This document shows, one piece after another, positions 7,906 to 18,208 of a stretch of 64,000 nt of DNA. Within the stretch, counting starts at the first letter, position 1; each line of letters opens with the position of its first letter. The translations under genes were made by a program, and so were the position numbers. Below the pieces are notes generated by a model. It did not search any database. It was given only the letters and a program-made list of their open reading frames with translations, and was not told where the DNA came from. Source of the stretch: Vibrio maritimus (lineage in GTDB: Bacteria > Pseudomonadota > Gammaproteobacteria > Enterobacterales > Vibrionaceae). The stretch covers positions 372,001 to 436,000 of the forward strand of contig JYJJ01000079.1 in NCBI GenBank assembly GCA_003263775.1, given 5' to 3'.

Positions 7906-10900
7906 ATGAGTCACAAGATAGAAGACAAAAAGATGGGGATTTCGGGGCGCATAGCAGCCGCATTCCAATCATCGGCAATGACGCCTTTATTGGCGTTGGT
8001 TGCACTGTTGCTCGGATTGATGGCAATTGCTATTACGCCTAAAGAAGAAGAGCCACAAATTGATGTGACTTTTGCCGATGTCTATATCCCGTTTCCGGGT
8101 GCTTCACCTAGAGAAGTTGAAAGCTTGGTTACCAATCCAGCTGAACAAATTGTGTCAGAGATTAATGGTATCGATAAGATCTATTCGTTCTCTCAGCCTG
8201 GCGGCGCGATGATTGTCGCGATATTCGAAGTCGGTATTCCAAGAAACGAAGCGGTGGTTAAGATATACAACAAGCTATACTCCAACAATGATTGGATGCC
8301 AGCAAACATGGGTGTCGGACAGCCGATTATTAAACCGCGCGGTATCGAAGATGTTCCCATTGTAAACGTGACCTTGTCACCTAAGGCGGGCTCAGCAACG
8401 CTACAAGAGATCACAAGTGTCGCTCATGGACTGGAAACTGAGCTCAAGCGGATACCAGGTACACGAGATATCTACACGGTTGGTCGTCAACCAACGATTG
8501 TCGATGTGAGGCTCGACCCTGCAAAAATGTCCGGTTATGGAGTCACTATTGACTCGCTTAATCAGATGTTGCCAGATGCAAATTCAGCATCCCCAATGCT
8601 GAGCTTGACGCAAGACAACCAATCTATACCTCTGCAAATTGGTGAGTTCCTTACTAACGTCGATGAGGTGAAACAGTTAGTGGTCGGTTTGCATGATGGT
8701 CAACCTGTCTATTTGGCGGACATTGCAGATATTCAATTAGGCACAGATACACCAACGCAAGTTGTTTGGACCAGTGACAAGAACGATATTAAACCTGCCG
8801 TGACGATCGCGATTGCAAAGAAAAGCGGTGAGAATGCAGTGGATGTCGCCAAAGCGGTTGATGAACGCTTAGGTCAGTTAGAAAGCACTTTAATTCCGGA
8901 TAACATCCAAGTAGATGTCACCCGTGATTACGGTCAGACCGCCGCAGATAAAGCCAATACATTGATAGGTAAGCTTGCGTTTGCAACGGGAGCTGTGGTG
9001 CTACTGGTACTTGTGACTATGGGTGTACGCGAAGCGGTAGTTGTTGGTGTCGCAGTCATTATCACCTTGTTACTGACGTTGTTTGCGTCATGGGCTTGGG
9101 GTTTCACTCTTAACCGTGTTTCTCTGTTCGCGCTTATTTTCTCTATTGGTATTTTGGTTGATGACGCCATTGTGGTAGTGGAAAACATCCACCGTCATAT
9201 GGTGAAAGGTAAACAGAAACTGGCAGAGCTTATTCCAGGTGCCGTTGATGAGGTTGGTGGTCCTACTATATTGGCGACGCTAACAGTGATCGCAGCCTTG
9301 TTACCGATGGCCTTTGTATCGGGCTTAATGGGGCCTTACATGAGCCCAATTCCGATTAACGCGTCAATGGGTATGTTGATCTCGCTGATTATCGCGTTTG
9401 TATTAACACCATGGTTAGCTCGCATCTTACTGAAAGAGGGTAACGCCCACGAAGAAGCTGTCAGCAGTAAACAATCAGCTTTCTTTAAAAAGGTAATGTC
9501 ACCATTTGTGGTAAGCCGAGTGCAAAAGCGCAATCGCATGTTGTTAGGTGTGGGTGTGTTGGTAGCTATCGCGGTATCCATGTGGCTGCCAGTTCAACAA
9601 CTCGTCGTGATGAAAATGCTGCCTTTTGACAACAAGTCTGAGTTCCAAGTCATTTTGGATATGCCCGAAGGCAACTCGTTAGAGCGCACGCAACGCGTAT
9701 TGTTCGAGCTCAGTGATGCATTGAATGACGTAGAAGAAGTCAGTGACTACCAGATTTACGCAGGTACAGCAGCACCGATAAACTTCAACGGCTTGGTGCG
9801 CCACTACTTCATGCGTCAAGCTCCAGAAAAAGGCGATATTCAAGTTAACTTGGTGGATAAATCGGAGCGCGCTCGCTCAAGTCATGAGATTGCTGTCGCG
9901 GTGAGACCAAAGCTCGTGAAGATCGCACAGAAATTTGGTGGCAAAGTGAAAGTCGTTGAAGTGCCGCCGGGCCCACCAGTGTGGTCACCGATATTGGCAG
10001 AAGTGTACGGCCCGACTCAGGAAGTTCGCGAACAAGCCGCGCTAAAACTTAGAGAGATTTTCCGTGAGACGAATGACATTGTGGATGTCGATCTCTATCT
10101 GCCAGAAGCTCATCAAAAGTGGCAGGTGGTGATTGATCGCACTAAAGCCTCTCGTTTGGGTGTGGCTTACTCAGCAATAGTGGATTCACTTGCGACTGCG
10201 GTAGGTGGCAAGCCGGTGAGTTATTTGCATAGTGAGCAGAGCAAATATCCGATCCCAATTCAAATCCAAGCTAAAGAGAGTGCCAAAGTTCGTCTGGAAC
10301 AGGTGATGAATATGAAGATTAACTCTGCATCGGGTACACAGTACATTCTCGCGGATTTGATTAAGGTTCGTGAGCAAGCGATGGACAACTATATCGTTCA
10401 TAAGAACTTAGTTCCTATGATTATGGTTGTCGGCGATATGACCGGAGATCTCGATAGTCCCCTATATGGTATGGCTGATATCTCATCGAGCTTTGCTGAT
10501 AAGGGATTGGATGTTGAGCAGTACTTTGTTAACCAACCATCGGGCCTTAAAGGCGTCGAGATCTTTTGGGACGGCGAATGGACGATTACTTACGAGACAT
10601 TTCGAGATATGGGCATTGCTATGCAGTTGGAATGATCCTGATTTATTTGCTCGTAGTCGCACAGTTCAAATCGTACTTAGTGCCCCTCATTATTATGGCG
10701 CCGATTCCATTGACCATCATTGGGGTGATGCCGGGTCATGCGCTACTAGGGGCTCAGTTTACTGCAACATCGATGATCGGCATGATAGCGCTAGCTGGCA
10801 TTATTGTTCGCAACTCGATACTGCTAGTGGACTTCATTAACCACCAGTTACGAGACGGAATGGAACTAGGCGACGCAGTTATTGAGTCTGCGATTGTCCG

Positions 10901-11093
10901 AGCGAAACCGATAATGTTGACCGCTCTTGCGGCCATGATAGGCGCGGTGTTCATTCTTGATGACCCTATCTTTAATGGACTAGCGATCAGTTTGATATTC
11001 GGCATTTTTGTATCAACTGTGCTGACGCTGTTGGTGATACCAATTTTGTACTATGTCGCATTAAAACGGGGAATTGTGAAAGCCGGGATGTAG
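7906..11093 (+). CDS. RND efflux permease, AcrB/AcrD/AcrF family (frame broken)
   Basis: About 1062 residues after restoring one base near 10605-10610, the normal length for the family. One N-terminal membrane helix, a large porter domain, then five or more helices with the proton-relay pair in GILVDDAIVVVEN near residue 417, and the pattern repeated in the second half (IIVRNSILLVDFI). It exports an unknown substrate with the proton gradient. The ATG at 7906 lies eight bases after the adaptor stop. Subfamily assignment from sequence alone is weak; the neighbourhood suggests sulfur stress. Confidence 0.9.
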
Positions 11094-11113
11094 CTCTGTA
11101 CAGCCACCAAGTG

Positions 11114-11145
11114 AAGCTCCGCCAGAGAGTGGAGCTTTTATTTTA
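11114..11145 (+). terminator. Intrinsic terminator after the RND permease gene
   Basis: AAGCTCC/GGAGCTT stem with a ten-base loop and a T-rich tail (TTATTTT). Confidence 0.8.
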
Positions 11146-11148
11146 ACA

Positions 11149-11158
11149 CTAATATTAG
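11149..11158. promoter_or_regulatory. CTAAT-ATTAG palindrome upstream of the DUF2892 gene
   Basis: A ten-base palindrome 25 bases before the start codon uses the same half-sites as the operator of this cluster but in reversed order and without the spacer. It is weaker evidence of the same repressor. Confidence 0.4.
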
Positions 11159-11182
11159 CAAAAGCTTTTAAAGGAAGTGATT

Positions 11183-11371
11183 ATGAAAGTTGAAAACGGT
11201 ATCCGAATTCTCGCAGGAACCATGGTTCTAGTTTCGTTGTTACTGACGGTTTACGTCAGTCACTATTTTATCTGGTTTACTGTGTTCATTGGCCTCAACC
11301 TAATACAAAGCGGTTTTACCGGCTTTTGCCCGCCACGAAAACTATTGATTAAGCTGGGTCTGAAGGAGTAG
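11183..11371 (+). CDS. Small DUF2892-type inner-membrane protein
   Basis: 62 residues from ATG 11183 behind AAGGAAG. There are two membrane helices (ILAGTMVLVSLLLTVYV and IWFTVFIGLNLIQSGFTGF) and a conserved FCPP turn, the pattern of the DUF2892/YgaP membrane domain often found next to rhodanese and sulfur-transfer genes. A cysteine in the GFCPP motif could carry sulfane sulfur. It has its own leader after a terminator, with a candidate half-operator, and closes the sulfur cluster. Confidence 0.78.
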   Translation: MKVENGIRILAGTMVLVSLLLTVYVSHYFIWFTVFIGLNLIQSGFTGFCPPRKLLIKLGLKE

Positions 11372-11385
11372 GGTCAAGATAATTC

Positions 11386-12303
11386 TCAATACAGCTCTAC
11401 AGATAGAGGACAATGATCGCTCATTTGGTAGTTGAGCACTTGCGATATTGGCATTGCATGTTGAACAGCCGCTCCGGTTTGTAGATCGGGGCTGACAATA
11501 ATATGGTCAATCAAAGAACGAAACTGATGAGTGCGCGTAGAGCTGCGTTTTGAACGTACTTTGCAAATTGCCGGAGTGGACTTAGAAGCCAGTCTTGGCA
11601 CTGAGTTGAGATGTGAGACCAAATCGCGCCAAAGCCAATCTTCGTGATAACTGAGGTTGTGGTTGAAATCGCCAAGAATGATAAACGAATCATTGCTTCT
11701 CTCTCGCTCTTTTAACCAGGAATGTATGACCTGGCCTTCTTGTCTCAGCTTCTTACATGAGCGGTGTTTCGTTAATTTACCGCTACAACCCGCTTTAAGG
11801 TGCACAGACAGCAGGTGTATTGGAGCACCATTTACGGCTTCTAAAATAACGGAGCTAGCAAAACGGAGCTTGTCACCTATGGTTAGCGGAAAGTCGGGAG
11901 TGTCTATGACGGTCAGTTCATAGTGTATCGCGAAGCCAGTGTACTGATTGATGTCGGAGAACTGATGTTGACGATTATGAACTGCTGAACGATCGGAAAG
12001 GTAGATGTGATAATGCTTGCCAACCACACGCTCAATCGCTTCGATACTATCAACTTCTTGAAACGCTAGAACTTCGGGCCTGATCTCGTTGAAATAGTTC
12101 TGCAAAGCGCGGAAGTCCTCGGCGCCTCGATTGCTAGAGGGAAACTTCGACGATGGAGTGGTCGTTAGCCACTCTAAATTCCAAGTCATCAATGTTAGAG
12201 ATTTTCCTTGTGCAATACACAATGTAGGAAAAAGTGATATTCCAACAAGTAAGGTTGTAACTAAGTGTTTATAACTGTTTGTTCTTATCATTGTCCTTGC
12301 CAT
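11386..12303 (-). CDS. Endonuclease/exonuclease/phosphatase-family protein, secreted
   Basis: 305 residues with a signal peptide (LVTTLLVGISLFPTLCIAQG). The catalytic landmarks of the EEP (DNase I/AP endonuclease) fold are present: TWNLEW near 40, FQEVDS near 81, LGDFNHN near 208, and the closing MSDHCPLSVEL with Asp-His. A Cys pair (AGCSGKLTKHRSC) may form a disulfide, consistent with the periplasm. It could be a secreted nuclease or phosphodiesterase. The gene is monocistronic and converges on the DUF2892 gene with only 14 bases between stops. Confidence 0.87.
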   Translation of the reverse strand: MARTMIRTNSYKHLVTTLLVGISLFPTLCIAQGKSLTLMTWNLEWLTTTPSSKFPSSNRGAEDFRALQNYFNEIRPEVLAFQEVDSIEAIERVVGKHYHIYLSDRSAVHNRQHQFSDINQYTGFAIHYELTVIDTPDFPLTIGDKLRFASSVILEAVNGAPIHLLSVHLKAGCSGKLTKHRSCKKLRQEGQVIHSWLKERERSNDSFIILGDFNHNLSYHEDWLWRDLVSHLNSVPRLASKSTPAICKVRSKRSSTRTHQFRSLIDHIIVSPDLQTGAAVQHAMPISQVLNYQMSDHCPLSVELY

Positions 12304-12451
12304 TTATAAAACTCCTTTCAGGCAATGTGCCGTAAGCCTTGGCGGAAATGCAACTGTTTTTAGCGAAAAATTCGTGTCTTATTTTGAAATTACACGGTAT
12401 GAGATCCAGTTCATTTAGATCGAATTCTTCTTGTTCACTACCCAGTTTTTA

Positions 12452-12465
12452 TTGATCTAAGTCAA
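12452..12465. promoter_or_regulatory. Predicted FNR site upstream of nrdD
   Basis: TTGAT-CTAA-GTCAA differs from the FNR consensus TTGAT-N4-ATCAA at one position. It lies 123 bases before the nrdD start and fits anaerobic induction of this reductase. Confidence 0.65.
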
Positions 12466-12497
12466 TACTTTCAGTTGGTGCTTCTCGTTAAATACAC

Positions 12498-12545
12498 CAC
12501 AATATATTGTGTCAGAAGAAAAAGTAACAACCCTATATAGTGTGT
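12498..12545. promoter_or_regulatory. Pair of NrdR boxes upstream of nrdD
   Basis: A perfect palindrome CACAATATATTGTG (12498-12511) and a second box CCCTATATAGTGTG (12531-12544) have centres about 32 bases apart, three helical turns, the classical arrangement for the nucleotide-reductase repressor NrdR. Confidence 0.85.
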
Positions 12546-12587
12546 TTGTGGATAACTCTGTGAGTATGCTAGGGGTAAGGAGAAAGG

Positions 12588-14707
12588 GTGAAAACAATCG
12601 TAATCAAGAGAGATGGCTCTCGTGCTCCGTTTACAAAGGATCGTATTGAAGCTGCTGTGGTAAGTGCGGCGGAACATGCAGACAAAGAACTCGAAATCTA
12701 TGCTAAAAATGTAGCGTTAGCGGTCGAGCTCAAGCTGCAGGATTGCGAACATGTGGATATTCAGGAAATCCAAACTCTAGTTGAGAACGAGTTAATGCAA
12801 GGTCCATACAAAGGACTAGCACGTTCTTACATTGAGTACCGTCATGACCGTGACATTGCTCGCGAGAAGAAAAGCGCTCTGACTAAAGAGATCGAAGGCC
12901 TTATTGAAGAGAGCAATGCCGATCTTCTTAATGAGAACGCTAACAAAGACGGTAAAGTGATTCCAACTCAACGTGACTTGCTTGCAGGTATCGTGGCTAA
13001 GCACTATGCGAAAACTCGCATTTTGCCGCGTGATGTTGTTCAGGCACACGATGAAGGCGATATTCACTATCACGATTTGGATTACGCACCTTTCTTCCCA
13101 ATGTTTAACTGTATGCTTATCGACTTGAAAGGCATGCTTACGCATGGCTTTAAGATGGGTAATGCCGAAATTGACACTCCTAAATCAATTTCAACAGCGA
13201 CAGCAGTAACGGCACAAATCATTGCGCAGGTAGCGAGCCACATTTATGGCGGTACTACAATCAACCGCATCGATGAAGTACTCGCGCCTTATGTAAAAGC
13301 AAGCTACGATAAACATCTTGAAATCGCGAAAGACTGGGATATTCATCAACCAGAAGCGTTCGCTCAAGCACGCACTGAAAAAGAGTGTTACGACGCATTC
13401 CAATCTCTTGAGTATGAAGTAAACACACTTCATACCGCGAATGGTCAAACTCCGTTTGTTACCTTCGGTTTTGGTCTAGGTACGAGCTGGGAATCAAAGC
13501 TGATCCAAACCTCGATCCTTAAAAACCGTATCGCTGGTCTTGGCAAAAACGCGAAAACAGCGGTGTTCCCGAAACTGGTATTCGCGATTAAAGATGGACT
13601 GAACCATAAGTCAGACGATCCAACTATGACGTTAAGCAGTTAGCTTTAGAGTGTGCGTCTAAGCGTATGTATCCAGACATCTTAAACTACGAAAAAGTGG
13701 TTGAAGTAACAGGTTCGTTCAAAACGCCTATGGGTTGCCGTAGCTTCTTAAACACCTATGAAGAGAATGGCGAACTTCAACATGAAGGCCGTAACAACCT
13801 TGGTGTTGTGAGCTTGAACTTGCCACGCATCGCAATTAAAGCGAAGGGTAGCGTAGATAAGTTCTATGAGTTGTTGAATGACCGTTTATTGCTGGCTCGT
13901 AAGGCACTAGAAACACGTATTAGTCGTCTTGAAAAAGTCAAAGCGCGCGTAGCGCCTATTCTATATATGGAAGGTGCTTGTGGTGTTCGCTTGAAAGCGG
14001 ATGATTCGATTGCACCAATCTTCAAGAATGGCCGAGCGTCTATCTCTCTTGGTTACATCGGTATTCATGAGACGATGACTGCACTATTTGGCACAGAAAC
14101 TCACATGTACGATGACAATCAAATGCGCGATATGGCACTCGATATCATCAAACATATGAAAACTGTAGTGAATAGCTGGGCTGAAGAAACTGGTTATGCG
14201 TTTAGCTTATACGGCACACCAAGTGAAAACTTATGTAGCCGCTTCTGCCAAATCGATACTAAAGAGTTTGGTGTAATCGAAGGCGTTACGGATAAAGGCT
14301 ACTACACCAATAGCTTCCACCTAGATGTGCAGAAGAAGGTAAACCCGTACGATAAGATCGATTTCGAGATGCCGTATCCAGAGATTTCATCAGGCGGCTT
14401 TATTTGCTACGGCGAGTTCCCGAATATGCAGCGCAACATCGAAGCATTAGAGAACGTGTGGGATTACAGCTACAGCCGAGTGCCATATTACGGTACCAAT
14501 ACTCCAATTGATGAGTGTTACGAATGTGGCTATATGGGTGAGTTCGACTGTACAAGTAAGGGCTTTACGTGTCCTAAGTGCGGCAACCATGACTCTACTC
14601 GCGTGTCAGTAACACGCCGTGTGTGTGGCTATCTAGGTAGCCCGGACGCTCGTCCATTTAACTTCGGTAAACAAGAAGAAGTTAAACGTCGCGTTAAGCA
14701 CCTGTAA
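12588..14707 (+). CDS. nrdD: Anaerobic ribonucleoside-triphosphate reductase (frame broken)
   Basis: 706 residues after restoring one A near 13627, the expected size. An N-terminal ATP-cone (VIKRDGSRAPFTKDRI) controls overall activity. The body contains the glycyl-radical catalytic barrel. Near the C-terminus are the zinc-ribbon cysteines (CYECGYMGEFDC...CPKCG) and the glycyl radical loop RVCGYLGS near residue 680. It makes dNTPs from NTPs without oxygen. The start is a GTG at 12588 after AAGGAGAAAG. NrdR boxes and an FNR-like site lie upstream, and the activase nrdG follows. Confidence 0.95.
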
Positions 14708-14745
14708 TCGTTAAACAAAGAAGTCAGTAAAGAGAGCAACAACCC

Positions 14746-15216
14746 ATGAATTATCATCAGTATCATCCGATCGACGTGGTCAATGGACCTGGTACGCGTT
14801 GTACTCTCTTTGTTTCTGGCTGCGTGCATCAATGCCGTGGTTGTTATAATCAGTCGACGTTGTCATTGCATTCTGGTCATTTGTTTACCCAAGAGCTTGA
14901 AGACCAAATCATCGCGGACTTAAACGACAGTCGAATTAAAAAACGCGGTCTGTCGTTATCTGGCGGAGATCCCCTTCATCCTGCTAATGTGAGTGCTGTA
15001 CTTAAACTGGTGGAGCGTGTACGAGCAGAGTGCCAAGGTAAGGATATTTGGCTGTGGACAGGGTATGTCCTTGCGGAACTTAGTGCAGAACAAAAACTAG
15101 TGGTTGATCTTATCGATGTGCTGGTGGACGGCAAATTCGAGAAAGATCTCGCCGATCCTGAGTTAGAATGGTGTGGAAGTGCAAACCAGGTTATACACCG
15201 ATTTACAAATTTGTAA
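14746..15216 (+). CDS. nrdG: Anaerobic ribonucleotide reductase activating protein
   Basis: 156 residues, a short radical SAM enzyme. The cluster motif CX3CX2C is at residues 26-33 (CVHQCRGC), and the SAM-binding LSGGDPL is near 74. It generates the glycyl radical on NrdD with reduced flavodoxin and SAM. It lies 38 bases after nrdD and is followed directly by a terminator, forming a two-gene operon. Confidence 0.95.
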   Translation: MNYHQYHPIDVVNGPGTRCTLFVSGCVHQCRGCYNQSTLSLHSGHLFTQELEDQIIADLNDSRIKKRGLSLSGGDPLHPANVSAVLKLVERVRAECQGKDIWLWTGYVLAELSAEQKLVVDLIDVLVDGKFEKDLADPELEWCGSANQVIHRFTNL

Positions 15217-15230
15217 CATTGATAGTGCAA

Positions 15231-15257
15231 AAATAAGGAGCTTCGGCTCCTTTATTT
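15231..15257 (+). terminator. Terminator of nrdDG
   Basis: AAATAAGGAGC/GCTCCTTTATTT stem closed by a very stable TTCG loop. Confidence 0.85.
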
Positions 15258-15444
15258 ATGCCTTAGAGCGGTTAGTTACGTTAGCTTTGCCGATCTTTTA
15301 TGCAACATATGGCCAGGCGTTAATCTGGTTTACGGCTAGGTTTACAGAATGAATCGTCCTCACCAATAACAAAACTATTTCAATATTTTTAATCTAATGA
15401 TAACGTGAAGGCCATTGCTTGAATTTCAAAGGGTTGTGACTTTC

Positions 15445-16631
15445 ATGTTCTCTCAGTTACCCGAGCCAGCGCTCGATCCTATTCTTTCTCTTTCCGTAGC
15501 TTACCGAAATGATCCTCGTACCGACAAAGTCGATCTTGCATCGGTGTATATCGAAATAGCGACGGTCAAACTCCAATTATGAAGGCCATTGCTGAAGCTC
15601 AGCGAATTGTGACTTCAGAGCAACAGACAAAAGCCTACGTTGGGCTTGCTGGTTGTGAAGAATTTAACCAAAGCATCGCGAAAGTGGTTTTTGGTGAAAC
15701 TCCAATTTACGATCGAATGTCTGTCATTCAAACTCCCGGAGCGAGCGGTGGCTTGCGTATGCTGGGTGACCTAATGAATGTTGCTGCTCCAGGTACAACA
15801 GTGTGGTTATCAAACCCAAGCTACGTAAATCATAAGCCTGTTATGGAAGCTGCGGGCTTACAGGTTAAGTTTTACCGCTACTTTGATGTAACGACAAAGC
15901 AAGTGGATCGTGATGCGATGCTAACCGATCTTAGCCAAGCAGGTCAGGGCGACGTAGTATTACTGCATGGTTGTTGCCACAATCCAACAGGTGCAGATAT
16001 TGCGTTGGATGACTGGAAAGCGATCACAGAGCTTAGCGTTAAAAACGGTTTTGTTCCTTTCGTAGATGTCGCTTACCAAGGATTTGGTGACGGGCTAGTG
16101 CAAGATGCATTGGGCCTTCGTCATATGGCCGAAAATGTAGAAGAAATGTTGCTGACCACCTCATGTTCTAAAAACTTTGGTTTGTACCGTGAACGTACAG
16201 GTGCAGCAATTGTTATTGGTAAGAACGCAGCTGAAGCGAACAATGCCAAAGGTAAGTTGTTAACGCTCGCACGTTCAACATACACGATGCCACCTGATCA
16301 CGGTGCGGCACTGGTTAAAACGATTCTAAAGGATGACCATTTAACCACTATGTGGACGACAGAGCTTTCTGAGATGCAACAACGACTTGTATCGCTGCGT
16401 GATGGCTTATGCAAAGCTTTGAAACAAACAGGTTCGTCGACCGATTTTGACTTCATCATGTCTCACAAAGGCATGTTTACTGTGCTAGGATTTACAGCAG
16501 AGCAAATGCAACGATTGCGCACGGATTATGCGATTTATGGCGTTGACGATGGTCGTATTAACATTGCAGGACTTTCTGAGTCTCAATTGCCATATGTAGC
16601 CGATGCATTAGCCGCTGTTAGTCAAAAATAA
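15445..16631 (+). CDS. Aromatic/aspartate aminotransferase, class I (frame broken)
   Basis: About 395 residues after restoring one G near 15546. The opening PEPALDPILSLSVAYRNDPR and the GVYRN motif are typical of the AspC/TyrB branch. GCCHNPTG near 172 and the PLP lysine in SCSKNFGLYRER (about Lys242) complete the active site. It transfers the amino group between glutamate and aspartate or aromatic amino acids. AspC and TyrB cannot be separated confidently from sequence alone. Other lines of evidence would be the TyrR regulon; I saw no convincing TyrR box. Confidence 0.88.
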
Positions 16632-16672
16632 ACACGACAATAGAAACTACTAAAAATAATAAAGGTGAATGA

Positions 16673-17356
16673 ATGAAACCTTGGAAAGCGATATTACCGT
16701 TAATGTTATCAGGTGGTCTGGTTGCGTGTTCGACAACACCGACACAAACTCCGCCACCTGTTGAACCACCAGCAGCAGAAACTACGCCAGAAGCACCAAA
16801 AACTGAACCGGTCGAGCCAGAAGTAAAACCGGAAGAGAAGGTGACTGAAGCGAAACCGGAAAAGCCGGAAGAGCCGGTAAAAGAAACCAAACCAGCGGAG
16901 AAGCCGAAGCCAGCTCCAGTCAAGAGTGATGACGGCAAGTTAATTCTAGGTGAGCAAGAATATGTTCGTCTAATGGATATGAAAGTGACGACAAAAGCTC
17001 GTGTTGATACAGGTGCGACAACTTCTTCACTAAGCGCAGTTGACATCGTCCCATTTGAACGTGATGGCAAAGACTGGGTGAAATTCAAAGTGAAGCACGA
17101 TGGTGTGGAATCTAAAGAAGTATCGATGCCAGTCGACCGTTGGGTAAAAGTAAAGCAATCAAGCTCAGAAGAGAGTGATAAGCGCCCGGTCGTTGTATCA
17201 GTGATTAAAATTGGCGATATGACGAGTAAAACGGAATTTACTCTTGCAGACAGAACCCACCTGAAATACCCAGTGTTATTAGGTAGAAGTTTCTTCAGAG
17301 ATGTAGCAATCGTCGATGTAAGTCGTAAATACGTTCAGCCAAAACCAACTAAATAA
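16673..17356 (+). CDS. Lipoprotein with RimB-type retropepsin-like (ATP-dependent zinc protease family) domain
   Basis: 227 residues. A signal peptide ends in the lipobox LVACS, followed by about 60 residues rich in Pro, Glu and Lys, a spacer that would span the periplasm. The C-terminal 140 residues match the PF05618 family (G-QEYVRL, then ARVDTGATTSSLSA). The DTGA motif is the catalytic aspartate signature of pepsin-like folds. A cytoplasmic relative lies at 59828-60265 (VRIDTGAKTSSL). This copy is predicted to be anchored in the outer membrane and to face the periplasm or the surface. Confidence 0.82.
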   Translation: MKPWKAILPLMLSGGLVACSTTPTQTPPPVEPPAAETTPEAPKTEPVEPEVKPEEKVTEAKPEKPEEPVKETKPAEKPKPAPVKSDDGKLILGEQEYVRLMDMKVTTKARVDTGATTSSLSAVDIVPFERDGKDWVKFKVKHDGVESKEVSMPVDRWVKVKQSSSEESDKRPVVVSVIKIGDMTSKTEFTLADRTHLKYPVLLGRSFFRDVAIVDVSRKYVQPKPTK

Positions 17357-17359
17357 AAC

Positions 17360-17391
17360 AAAAGGGCTTTCCAAATATGGGAAGCCTTTTT
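17360..17391 (+). terminator. Terminator between the converging protease-like and yfaZ genes
   Basis: Slightly imperfect stem AAAGGGCTTTCC with GGGAAGCCTTTTT; T run on the plus strand and A run for the opposite direction. Confidence 0.75.
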
Positions 17392-17434
17392 GTATCAATT
17401 GACACGTTGTGAAACGAGCACTGTTTGATCGTAT

Positions 17435-17971
17435 TTAGAAGGTAAATTCAACAGACATTTGCGCTTGGGGACCGTAGATACCACCATCTTTGATATCAGC
17501 ACCTAATGATAGAGCTTCTGTTGAGTGGAAACGTGCGCCGACACTCCAAATGAACACGGTATCATCACGGCGATTCAGCATACCGATTTGACCCGTACCT
17601 TCAATATTCTGCAGTAGCCAAATACGCGAGCCAATATTAAACTCAGACATAAATTCGCTATCGAATTTTTCGTCATCTCTGGTCTTAACATTGTGAACTA
17701 ATAGCTGACCGTACACATCCGCAAATTGACCAGCTGGGCCATTGAAGCCAATACCGCCTGCAATATCCCAGTCCCCTTCAAAACGACTGTCACCACGAGC
17801 AATAAAATGGGTATTCTCCGTAAAGAATGTCGTAAACTCAGCACCTACTGTACCAGGATTAGCACCTAAGCGGACTTCGAATGAGTTATAGTTAAAATTG
17901 TTAGCTTGAACCAGCGTAGGGGCGGCAACTGCCAATGTTAACAGCGCAGCTCGGCTTGCTTTACCTAGCAT
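17435..17971 (-). CDS. YfaZ-family outer membrane protein
   Basis: 178 residues from the ATG at 17971, which has GGAG ahead; a longer frame is open to 18058. A signal peptide (LLTLAVAAPTLVQA) is followed by alternating hydrophobic strands and a terminal Phe (VEFTF), typical of a small beta-barrel. The pattern, including GANPGTVGAEF and GGIGFNGPAGQFADVYGQ, resembles YfaZ. Its function is not known. Transcribed alone, toward a shared terminator. Confidence 0.78.
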   Translation of the reverse strand: MLGKASRAALLTLAVAAPTLVQANNFNYNSFEVRLGANPGTVGAEFTTFFTENTHFIARGDSRFEGDWDIAGGIGFNGPAGQFADVYGQLLVHNVKTRDDEKFDSEFMSEFNIGSRIWLLQNIEGTGQIGMLNRRDDTVFIWSVGARFHSTEALSLGADIKDGGIYGPQAQMSVEFTF

Positions 17972-18208
17972 GAGGACTCCATGATAAAAAGATATCGATA
18001 TAATCTCGAAATGTGAATTGGGCCAGTATATAAAAACTAAAAGCAAAATACAGACCAATTTAATGATATCGAGAGCTACTATGCAAAATTGATGATGTTA
18101 TGAACAGAACAGCGTTGAATAATTCGTTAAGTTTCAATGTGAAGCGTTGGTCGTGATGAGTAAAAAAGGTAAACTAATCCCACTATTGATTAAGGAAATT
18201 AGCACGAT

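Noticed and set aside
13191..13448. Minus-strand frame inside nrdD
   Set aside because: Lies wholly inside a well-supported gene on the other strand and shows no ribosome binding site or family pattern.
15330..15355. Two TTTAC repeats upstream of the aminotransferase as a TyrR box
   Set aside because: They are direct repeats, while a TyrR box is a TGTAAA-N6-TTTACA palindrome.
16618..17088. Minus-strand frame opposite the retropepsin-like lipoprotein
   Set aside because: Ser/Gly/Val-rich shadow of the Pro/Glu/Lys spacer on the plus strand.
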